The position numbers were made by a program, and so were the translations under genes. The notes under the pieces are model-generated. The model searched no databases. It saw nothing but the letters and a program-made list of their open reading frames with translations, and was not told the origin of the DNA. This document shows, one piece after another, positions 15,850 to 22,116 of a stretch of DNA of 22,116 nucleotides. Origin of the DNA: Candidatus Brocadia sp. (GTDB lineage: Bacteria > Planctomycetota > Brocadiia > Brocadiales > Brocadiaceae); NCBI GenBank assembly GCA_030837935.1, contig JAUQXU010000203.1:1-22116 (forward strand). The letters run 5' to 3'. The stretch's first letter is position 1. Each line of letters starts with the position of its first letter.

Positions 15850-17337
15850 ATGTCCATCAAATCCCGTACTGAATTTTTTAATAAAAACCTGTTTTTACTT
15901 CTTATTGCCGCATCCCTGGTTATACATGTCCTCATCATCTTCTTGTCTCCCCAGGCAAATCAAATTCTCAGTCTAAGGTCGTTTCGAGACAGTTTTATCC
16001 GTGAACCGAGTGAATATGCAGTTACCCTGGAACTTGAAAATGCAGATGCCCGGATAGAAAATGTTTCAGACTCAAATACCAAACAAGACGAAAACAAGAC
16101 AAAGAAAGAGGAAGATGCTGAAAAAAAGAAGCAGAAGATATTTGCGGATACTTCAGAAAATACAGCAGATGAGGAAACAACTGTTGATACAGACAAGATC
16201 GGTGAAAAAGGATCCGTAGCTAAGGACAATTTTCCCGACGACAAGCAATCGGTCAATAACGAGCCCCACGCTGAAGGACGCACCAAGGCGCCGCTTTTAG
16301 GCAAAGGGAGATCTGGTATACCTTATGATATCCAACAACAGCCACAAGAGCAGGAGGTTACGGCACAGGCAATTATTCCAGAGGAGAGTATCCAGAATAA
16401 AAATTCTCCACCCCGCTATGCCAATCTGCCCAAAGGGCTGGAGAAGCAAGGGTCTCCTCCTATGAGTGCCCTTCATACGGTACAACCTCAAGTGCCATCT
16501 GAAGAAAGAAAGGTGAATACCCCAGAGACAAAGACAATCAAGCTAGATGAAACGATAAAGACCAAAGATATTACACACGTATCAAAAAGAGAACGGCTCA
16601 CCATTGGACAAAGCGTCAGGCAAGAAGATGCAGAACCACTGCCCAACAGCGAAGGGGTACTTTTTACGGATAAACAGGATGAGGTAAATAAGGAATCCGG
16701 GACAGAAGAAGAATCATTGCCGCCTCTCAAGGAACACGAAACCAGAGAAAAAACGGATGCGGAGACGAAAGATCTTAATGAGACGGAGGAAGCAAAGAAT
16801 ACCGCAATGCTCAAACCTGAAATGCCTGCTCCTCCACCAGAGATGTCAGGCGCTGAACCTCAACGCAGACTTGAACGTGGATTGAATGAAGAGGAGAGCC
16901 CTGGCGAAACAAGAAAACCTAATGTCTCTTTTAATGTTAATGCAAAGATCGAGGGGACAAGCAATGACCCGGTACTTTTTGAGGATACGATATCAAATGC
17001 AGCGATCCCGGGTGCGCCATCTTTTAACGTCAAAAAACATGAGTATGCCGATTATTTTAAACATATCAGGGATAGAATATCCCTGTACTGGTTCCTGGGA
17101 TATGGAACCCGTGCAGAGATAAAATTAGAAACCAGAGACGACAAACCGATCATTGTGGAATTTAAGGTCTTGCCTGATGGTTCTATCGGTGATGTAAAGA
17201 TTGTGGATGATGCGGGGAATTTTAATCTTGCATCCAGGCTGATATCATCGATTAAAAATGCAGCTCCGTTGAATCCTTTTCCATCCAAAATCAAGGAACC
17301 ATCAATCGACGTGAGGTTCAATTTCTATTTTTTCTAA
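15850..17337 (+). CDS. tonB: TonB-family energy transducer with long acidic/proline-rich linker
   Basis: A 495-residue protein that would link the inner-membrane proton-driven ExbB-ExbD motor to outer-membrane transporters. A single membrane helix (about 14-33) contains the Ser22-X3-His26 pair that is characteristic of TonB helices. Residues about 45-390 are low-complexity, rich in Glu, Lys, Asp, Pro and Thr, and presumably span the periplasm. The C-terminal domain (about 400-495) has YADYFKHIRDRISLYW, VEFKVLPDGSIGDVKIVDDAGN and NPFPS, the usual TonB_C pattern. It is about twice the length of E. coli TonB; the difference is in the linker. No ribosome site is evident. exbB and exbD follow on the same strand. 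The stop codon lies at the edge of a dispersed repeat. Confidence 0.87.
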   Translation: MSIKSRTEFFNKNLFLLLIAASLVIHVLIIFLSPQANQILSLRSFRDSFIREPSEYAVTLELENADARIENVSDSNTKQDENKTKKEEDAEKKKQKIFADTSENTADEETTVDTDKIGEKGSVAKDNFPDDKQSVNNEPHAEGRTKAPLLGKGRSGIPYDIQQQPQEQEVTAQAIIPEESIQNKNSPPRYANLPKGLEKQGSPPMSALHTVQPQVPSEERKVNTPETKTIKLDETIKTKDITHVSKRERLTIGQSVRQEDAEPLPNSEGVLFTDKQDEVNKESGTEEESLPPLKEHETREKTDAETKDLNETEEAKNTAMLKPEMPAPPPEMSGAEPQRRLERGLNEEESPGETRKPNVSFNVNAKIEGTSNDPVLFEDTISNAAIPGAPSFNVKKHEYADYFKHIRDRISLYWFLGYGTRAEIKLETRDDKPIIVEFKVLPDGSIGDVKIVDDAGNFNLASRLISSIKNAAPLNPFPSKIKEPSIDVRFNFYFF

Positions 17338-17424
17338 TTTAATGCCAAGGAATTTCAATTACCCCCCCATAATCCCCCCGTTTACAGGGGAAACAGGGGG
17401 GAAGTCGCCAAAGGCCTAATTTAA
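17335..17424 (-). repeat. Dispersed repeat, copy 2 (inverted relative to copy 1)
   Basis: Read on the minus strand, it matches 13001-13100: 21 of 23 bases at the GGCC end (17402-17424), 23 of 23 bases over the G-run block (17363-17385) and 11 of 11 at TTGAAATTCCT. The second arm of the hairpin has decayed, so the 17-bp stem of copy 1 is not intact here. The element starts at the tonB stop codon and separates tonB from exbB. Confidence 0.8.
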
Positions 17425-17484
17425 AATTTTGTGGTTCAGTTTTAACAATAGTATTTTTTATTTTATAAACAGGAGGAGATAACC

Positions 17485-18102
17485 TTGGAATGGCTCATAG
17501 GTGGTGGTCCCATCATGATACCACTATTAATTTGTTCCGTTTTAGCCCTTGCGGTGATCATTGAAAGGGCAATAAATTTACGCAGGGATAAAGTCTTAAA
17601 GCCGGAGATTATCCAAACCATAGAGGCAATACACCAGCCGGGAGATATCCCCTTTGCAATCTCTAAGTGCGAGGTAATATCAGGTCCTTTTTCAAATCTG
17701 TTACGACGGATACTCTCAAATAACCATCTCACACGGGAAGAAAAATTTATTGATATACAGGCAGCGGGACGACAGGAGAGCAAGGCGCTCGAAAAGAGAC
17801 TTTTGGTATTGGAAGTCATTACAGCAGTAGCCCCCTTATTAGGATTGCTTGGAACGGTACTGGGATTAGAGGATATCTTTGGGGTTATTTCCGAACTGGG
17901 ACTGGGACAGGCTAAGGCATTTTCCGCAGGACTGGCAGAAGCAATTCGAACAACCGTATTTGGACTTTTTATTGCAATCCCGTCCCTTGTTGCCTATAGT
18001 TATTTCGACAAAAAAGTGGATACCTTTGTCCTGGAAATGGAAGAATACTCCATGCATATCCTCAATAAACTTTATCCTGCTCAGGATCGCGATAAAAGAT
18101 GA
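17485..18102 (+). CDS. exbB: MotA/TolQ/ExbB-family proton channel protein
   Basis: ExbB and ExbD form the inner-membrane complex that uses proton motive force to drive TonB. The 205-residue protein has three membrane segments: about 8-27, about 107-130 (ITAVAPLLGLLGTVLGLEDIFG, with the family's APLLGLLGTVxG motif) and about 152-178 (LAEAIRTTVFGLFIAIPSLVAY). The start is a TTG at 17485, supported by a strong AGGAGG about eight bases upstream; no ATG fits. It is followed by exbD after 84 bases. TolQ is an alternative name for the same fold, but the neighbouring TonB favours ExbB. Confidence 0.92.
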   Translation: MEWLIGGGPIMIPLLICSVLALAVIIERAINLRRDKVLKPEIIQTIEAIHQPGDIPFAISKCEVISGPFSNLLRRILSNNHLTREEKFIDIQAAGRQESKALEKRLLVLEVITAVAPLLGLLGTVLGLEDIFGVISELGLGQAKAFSAGLAEAIRTTVFGLFIAIPSLVAYSYFDKKVDTFVLEMEEYSMHILNKLYPAQDRDKR

Positions 18103-18186
18103 GCTATAAATCAGAGAATTTCTTTGTTATAAATTCGTGTTTATTCGTGGCTTAATAATAATTATTTTTTTCTGTTCTATAAAACT

Positions 18187-18594
18187 ATGCGATTCCGTGA
18201 AAAACGTCTTACAAAATCTATCATAAACCTTACCCCCATGGTGGACATGCTGTTCCTGATCCTCCTGTTTTTTCTGGTTACATCCAGTTTCATTGAACAG
18301 CCAAACATTAAGCTGGAACTCCCCTCAACCAAATACGCCGCCACCAGCAAACTTGAGGAGCGGACATTAACGATTTCCCAGGATGGTAAACTTTTTTTCC
18401 AGAATGAACCCGTTGAAAGAAAAGAACTTGTCTCGATTTTAAAAAATGCATTTTTAAAACAGGACGACAAGACCCTTGTTTTGCGGGCAGACAAGAATGT
18501 GTCTTACGGTGTCGTTGTTGATGTTATGGATGCCGCCAAGGGGGCGGGTTTAAGGAGAATCGTTGCTCCCACTATTCTTGAACCTGAAAAATAA
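18187..18594 (+). CDS. exbD: ExbD/TolR-family biopolymer transport protein
   Basis: A 135-residue partner of ExbB. A short basic cytoplasmic N-terminus (MRFREKRLTK) is followed by one membrane helix (about 18-36, VDMLFLILLFFLVTSSF) containing the proton-carrying Asp20. The periplasmic domain has ISQDGKLFFQNEPV, LVLRADKNVSYGVVVDVMDAAKGAGLRRIV, the normal family pattern and length. It lies 84 bases after exbB on the same strand and completes a tonB-exbB-exbD set. No TonB-dependent receptor is present in the window, so its cargo cannot be told. Confidence 0.95.
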   Translation: MRFREKRLTKSIINLTPMVDMLFLILLFFLVTSSFIEQPNIKLELPSTKYAATSKLEERTLTISQDGKLFFQNEPVERKELVSILKNAFLKQDDKTLVLRADKNVSYGVVVDVMDAAKGAGLRRIVAPTILEPEK

Positions 18595-18939
18595 CCTTAA
18601 ACCTCAGCACCCGTTTCGCAAGAATTCTCAATAACTCCCGCGCTCAAACAGGACTGAAATGTACCATACTTCATGATTGTTCATATACTTATTTTAGCGG
18701 CTGCTCACCATGGTACATTTTTAAGACGTTATAAATACATCTGCATCTAATTTACACGATGTGAATTCAAAGATTGGCCAATAAGATTAAAGCAGTGGGG
18801 AGACTGTTCGCCTTTACTCATGTCTCTTCTTAGTAAAGGAAGGCAGAAAATGCATCGTGAGGAAATGGTGGAGCTAAAATTCTCCATGTTCTTATAGAAG
18901 ATTGATTTATTATGATTCCACAAACAGATAAAATAAAAA
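18595..18939. other. Gene-free region between exbD and the KdpD-like gene
   Basis: About 345 bases without a convincing gene. It holds an 11-base inverted repeat (18657-18667 and 18710-18720), an ATTGGCCAAT palindrome (18772-18781) and a second inverted repeat (CCTTTACT/AGTAAAGG, about 18812-18840). No promoter with both boxes could be picked with confidence. Confidence 0.6.
18657..18720. repeat. 11-base inverted repeat downstream of exbD
   Basis: AAATGTACCAT at 18657-18667 is exactly complementary to ATGGTACATTT at 18710-18720, with 42 bases between. The right arm runs into TTTTT, so a terminator is possible, but the loop is long. It could also be the ends of a decayed small element. Confidence 0.5.
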
Positions 18940-20460
18940 ATGCGAAAATTTATTGTGAAAAAGTTAAAAGCTAAGCAAAATAAAATTGTTCCGTATTTCA
19001 TGAGCATTGCCCTTGTTGCGGTCACTACTTTCCTGGGAAGCCTCATTAAGGGAGCTATTGAGCCTACAAATATTGTCATTTTTTATCTCCTGATTGTTGT
19101 GATGGCTGCTGTCTGGTGGGGAAGATATCCGGCAATCCTAACCTCTTTGCTGAGTGTTTTGGCGTTTGATTATTTTCTTGTGACGCCTTATTTAACGTTT
19201 GCGGTTTCTGATATTCAATATGTTTTTACCTTTATTGGACTTTTAGCCGTGGGATTAGTGGTCAGCGCCCTCGCGTCTAAAACCAGGCAGCAGGCCATGG
19301 ACGCACGGGGGAGGGAAGAACAGACAGCTATACTATACCGTTTGAGCAAAGATTTAGCCGCATCTGATTCTTTAGAGGCTGTGCTGCACACCATTCGAAT
19401 GAATGTGGGGGGAATATTTGATTGTCATGTTGCGGTTTTTCTGCCGGTAGACCACAAGATTACACCAGGCAGTTTTGACCCTGGTTTTCCGATTGACGAA
19501 CATGAAAATACCATCGCTGCATGGGTTTTTGGAAACGGCAAGCCGGCCGGATGGGATACAGATACCTTACCGGCAGCAAAAGGACATTATCTGCCACTGA
19601 AGACATCGCAAGGCGTCTTTGGCGTTCTGGGAGTTTTCTTTAAAGACGATAAAGCAGGCCTTGATCCCGGAGAATATAATTTACTGAGCGCATTGGCAAG
19701 CCAGGCTGCGGTAGCTGTTCAACGGGCAAAACTAACCGAAATTTCCCGGCAGATGGAGCTTATACGGGAAAGAGAAAAACTCCAGACGGCGCTTTTGAAT
19801 TCCATCTCCCATGATCTGAGAACGCCGCTGGTGTCGATCACGGGAGCCTTAAGCAGTCTCTTACAGGATTTTTCTTCGATTGACGCTGAAACGCGCAAAG
19901 AGCTTTTGGAAACAGCTTACGAGGAGTCAGGCCACCTGAACCAGCTTGTTGGTAATCTTCTTGACATGACGCGGGTCGAGGCTGGGGCTTTGAAAATGAA
20001 AACCAAACCCTGCGAATTAAGAGACGTGATTGGCGCTTCCCTGCACCTGCTGAAGGACAAACTCGAAAAAAGAGATATCCAGATTCACATTCCCCGGGTT
20101 TTACCCGAGATGCTGCTGGATTTTACCCTCATGATGCGGGTATTTGTAAATCTCATTGATAATGCCATGAAATATTCCGCACCGGGTACGCCGATTGAGA
20201 TTACTGCAAAGCTTTTAGAAAACAAAGTGAAGATAGAAGTAAAAGACAGGGGTTTGGGAATTCCCGAAGAGGATTTGGTACGTATTTTCGATAAATTTTA
20301 CCGTGCCGTGAAACCACGCCAGATTACGGGGACAGGGCTTGGCCTTTCCATCTGCAAGGGGATTGTAGAGGCGCACGGCGGCCAGATTTTTGCAGAGAAC
20401 AATCCCGACAAGGGGGCAACGTTAACTGTAATACTACCCCTGAAGGTAAAAGAGGCGTAA
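18940..20460 (+). CDS. KdpD-like sensor histidine kinase lacking the N-terminal KdpD/Usp region
   Basis: A 506-residue kinase that matches only the C-terminal half of KdpD (E. coli KdpD is 894 residues). Seen: four membrane segments about 20-112 (DUF4118 type, with FYLLIVVMAAVWWGRYPAI and FDYFLVTPYLTF), a GAF-like domain about 125-265, HisKA with His291 in SISHDLRTPL, and HATPase from about 395 (VNLIDNAMKYS, DRGLGIPEEDL, GTGLGLSICKGIVEAHGG). The cytoplasmic K+/nucleotide-related N-terminal domains are absent, and no frame upstream encodes them. The next gene, its response regulator, starts immediately after the stop. No kdpFABC genes are nearby, so control of a potassium pump is not established. 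ATG 18940 has no clear ribosome site. Confidence 0.92.
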   Translation: MRKFIVKKLKAKQNKIVPYFMSIALVAVTTFLGSLIKGAIEPTNIVIFYLLIVVMAAVWWGRYPAILTSLLSVLAFDYFLVTPYLTFAVSDIQYVFTFIGLLAVGLVVSALASKTRQQAMDARGREEQTAILYRLSKDLAASDSLEAVLHTIRMNVGGIFDCHVAVFLPVDHKITPGSFDPGFPIDEHENTIAAWVFGNGKPAGWDTDTLPAAKGHYLPLKTSQGVFGVLGVFFKDDKAGLDPGEYNLLSALASQAAVAVQRAKLTEISRQMELIREREKLQTALLNSISHDLRTPLVSITGALSSLLQDFSSIDAETRKELLETAYEESGHLNQLVGNLLDMTRVEAGALKMKTKPCELRDVIGASLHLLKDKLEKRDIQIHIPRVLPEMLLDFTLMMRVFVNLIDNAMKYSAPGTPIEITAKLLENKVKIEVKDRGLGIPEEDLVRIFDKFYRAVKPRQITGTGLGLSICKGIVEAHGGQIFAENNPDKGATLTVILPLKVKEA

Positions 20461-21162
20461 ATGGCAGGGCCGGAAAAAATGCGAATCCTTATTGTCGATG
20501 ATGAAAAAACGATCAGACGTTTCTTAAAAGCAACCTTAGTTTCCCACGGCTATGACGTGTTCGAGGCTGCAAACGGCGCAGAGGCTTTGAAATATGCCGT
20601 TTCTTCGCATCCTGACGTGATTATTCTGGATTTGGGGTTGCCAGACATGGACGGGATTGATATCACCCGCCAGATACGGGAAAGATCGAAAACGCCTATT
20701 ATTATCCTGTCGGTACGGGAAGATGAATCAGATAAGATTGCCGCCTTAGATGCGGGGGCGGATGATTATCTTACAAAACCCTTTCATGCCGGAGAAATGC
20801 TTGCACGAATACGGGCGGTTATGAGAAGGCTTCTTCCTCAAAGCGAATGGTCTTTATTTACGGTAGGAAATCTAACGATAGATATTGCACAACACCGTGT
20901 GGAAGTAAACGGTTGCCCTGTTCATCTCACGCCGACAGAGTATGCACTTCTGAAAGTGCTTGTCTTAAACGCAGGAAAGATTATGACGCATAGGCAGATT
21001 TTAAAAGAAATCTGGGACAAAACCGAAGACGTAGAAGAAGCTTTACACCTCTTAAGGGTTACCGTAAGTAATCTGCGAAATAAAATAGAACCGGATCCCG
21101 ACAGACCCACCTATATCCTTACCGAGCCATGCGTAGGCTATCGCCTTTGCACTGACATGTAA
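20461..21162 (+). CDS. KdpE-like OmpR-family response regulator
   Basis: A 233-residue DNA-binding regulator. The receiver domain (about 7-120) has Asp14-Asp15, phospho-acceptor Asp57 (IILDLGLPDMDG) and Lys109 in TKPF. The winged-helix domain (about 138-230) has HLTPTEYALLKVLVLNAGKIMTHRQIL, HLLRVTVSNLRNKIEPDP and the closing TEPCVGYRL, which closely follow KdpE. The start ATG abuts the TAA of the KdpD-like gene; ATG 20479 is an alternative. The pair is certainly one transcript. Target genes are unknown because no potassium-transport operon is in view. Confidence 0.93.
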   Translation: MAGPEKMRILIVDDEKTIRRFLKATLVSHGYDVFEAANGAEALKYAVSSHPDVIILDLGLPDMDGIDITRQIRERSKTPIIILSVREDESDKIAALDAGADDYLTKPFHAGEMLARIRAVMRRLLPQSEWSLFTVGNLTIDIAQHRVEVNGCPVHLTPTEYALLKVLVLNAGKIMTHRQILKEIWDKTEDVEEALHLLRVTVSNLRNKIEPDPDRPTYILTEPCVGYRLCTDM

Positions 21163-21897
21163 CCCTTGCGATACCCATACTTTTATTTGGTAGATGCTGA
21201 CAGGAAAAATCAAAGATACGGAATATCAAAAATGTCTCGGTGTTTACCAGTATCATTGATAACAAAATTAAAACGGCTTCTCAAACTAAAGTTTTATCAT
21301 ATTACATTTTGACAATATGTAGTACCTAAATTCTGCAAATGATTTTTGCGTAGCAAAAATCGGCCTTCCATAATACCCTTACTACGCAAAAATCAATAAT
21401 AAACTTCAATATTTGGAGGTTTGCGGAGTTACCCAGTGGCTTTATAGGCGAAAAGAACCGGGAAATAGCCCTGACCAAACCATTCTGAGCAACAAAAACC
21501 GGGATGGAGACATACCATTCCCCTTTGCTGTATTCTCAGCGCCTAAAATACAAGGAGTCAAAGACAAAAATTACTTTCTAGCCGAACATTACACTCAGAG
21601 AAAAAAAAGAGGGGGCAAAACCTTCATTATTCAATCGACATATAAAAAAGAAAAAGTAAACTAACTAAAGACTGCTATTGTAATTGAATTATAAAGGTTT
21701 GACCCTACAAAACACTCACAATTTCGAACAACTTAAAAACAGGATTGAACTAATAATTAGAAGCAATTACAGTTGACAGTGCAAATGAACAGGGTTACCT
21801 TCATTTGTCAATTATCAGTATCTTTTTAATTTTCGAGCTTAAATAACCAGGGTTTTTTCGATTTCTTCAAAAGAGTTACTATTCTCACACGTCTTTA
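21163..21897. other. Gene-poor intergenic stretch
   Basis: About 735 bases with no recognisable gene. An 83-codon open frame (21413-21664, TTG start) has no recognisable domain and a composition unlike its neighbours; it is not called. The stretch holds inverted repeats at 21341-21394 and 21782-21807 and several in-frame stops in every direction. It may be a decayed accessory region next to the toxin gene. Confidence 0.6.
21341..21394. repeat. Nested inverted repeat
   Basis: GATTTTTGC-GTA-GCAAAAATC (21341-21361) is a perfect 9-bp hairpin. In addition, GATTTTTGCGTAG (21341-21353) is repeated as its complement CTACGCAAAAATC at 21382-21394. The three related arms can form alternative hairpins. 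No T-run follows, so it is not a standard terminator. Confidence 0.65.
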
Positions 21898-22116
21898 TCA
21901 TGACAGCAATGTACCAAGTTTCTGCAATACCTCCGACACTACTCGAGGTGATAAGGTATATATCCATTCTGCATCCCGGATGCACCATTCTAAACTCTTA
22001 ATCTGATCAGCCAAAATTACTCCCCTCACAGGCAAGCCTTCAGGCATGAGCACTTCAAAGGGATAACCCTTGATTTGATTTGTAATGGGACAGAAAATGG
22101 CAAGTTCAACCTTTTC
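21898..22116 (-). CDS. mazF: MazF/PemK-family endoribonuclease toxin (C-terminal part; 5' end outside window)
   Basis: The last 72 residues of a MazF-type mRNA-cleaving toxin, read leftward from the window edge to TGA at 21898-21900. Seen: AIFCPITNQIKGYPFEVLMP, corresponding to the MazF strand CPxTxxxKGYPFEV, then VRGVILADQIKSLEWCIRDAEWI, matching the GxVLxDQxxSLDW segment that carries conserved catalytic-core contacts, and a C-terminal helix ending in LGTLLS. About 40 N-terminal residues lie beyond the edge, as would a mazE-type antitoxin gene, which normally precedes it. ChpB is the same family. Whether the gene is intact cannot be judged here. Confidence 0.82.
   Translation of the reverse strand, partial: EKVELAIFCPITNQIKGYPFEVLMPEGLPVRGVILADQIKSLEWCIRDAEWIYTLSPRVVSEVLQKLGTLLS

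Noticed and set aside
18940..20460. KdpD-like gene as an assembly-truncated full-length kdpD
   Set aside because: No N-terminal KdpD or Usp coding remnants were found in any frame of the upstream 345 bases, and exbD lies intact beyond them.
21413..21664. 83-codon open frame with TTG start
   Set aside because: There is no recognisable domain and its composition is biased. A GGAGG overlaps the start codon rather than preceding it.

Overview
The window is a moderately AT-rich bacterial chromosome segment of a Gram-negative-type cell. The cell envelope is indicated by a TonB-ExbB-ExbD energiser, and the lifestyle by molybdenum-cofactor genes, Fe-S proteins, a sigma-54 activator and large multi-sensor kinases. 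The mixture would fit an anaerobic or respiratory environmental organism such as an anammox-type planctomycete. That assignment is inference from gene style only, because no taxonomic marker is present. No rRNA, tRNA or CRISPR array was seen.

Layout: (1) 1-946, minus: the first ~315 codons of a DegT-family sugar aminotransferase, cut by the window edge. (2) 1139-4815, plus: an exported metallophosphoesterase, a small four-helix membrane protein, a Ser/Thr-kinase-like protein with a degenerate N-lobe, and a cytosolic metallophosphoesterase. (3) 4822-7985: moaC and moaA on the minus strand, separated by a plus-strand cassette with its own promoter, holding a frameshifted FRG-domain gene and a DUF2283 gene. 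(4) 7998-12979, minus: an NtrC-type sigma-54 response regulator and a 1194-residue dCache/HAMP/PAS/PAS/GAF/PAS histidine kinase. Kinase, regulator and moaA are separated by only 14 and 12 bases, so they look like one operon. (5) 13240-14843, minus: a four-cluster ferredoxin-like protein followed by an Mrp/Nbp35-type P-loop ATPase. (6) 15086-15610, plus: mobB. (7) 15850-18594, plus: tonB, exbB, exbD. (8) 18940-21162, plus: a short KdpD-like kinase and a KdpE-like regulator without transporter genes. (9) 21163-22116: about 735 bases without a convincing gene, then the C-terminal part of a MazF-family toxin gene on the minus strand.

Themes: three molybdopterin genes (moaC, moaA, mobB) lie within 11 kb, and one is apparently co-transcribed with a two-component system. 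Two Fe-S proteins sit next to each other. A ~90-100 base repeat with a G/C-run hairpin occurs twice in opposite orientation, upstream of the large kinase and between tonB and exbB. Accessory or mobile-type signals (FRG, DUF2283, MazF, inverted repeats) lie between the housekeeping blocks.
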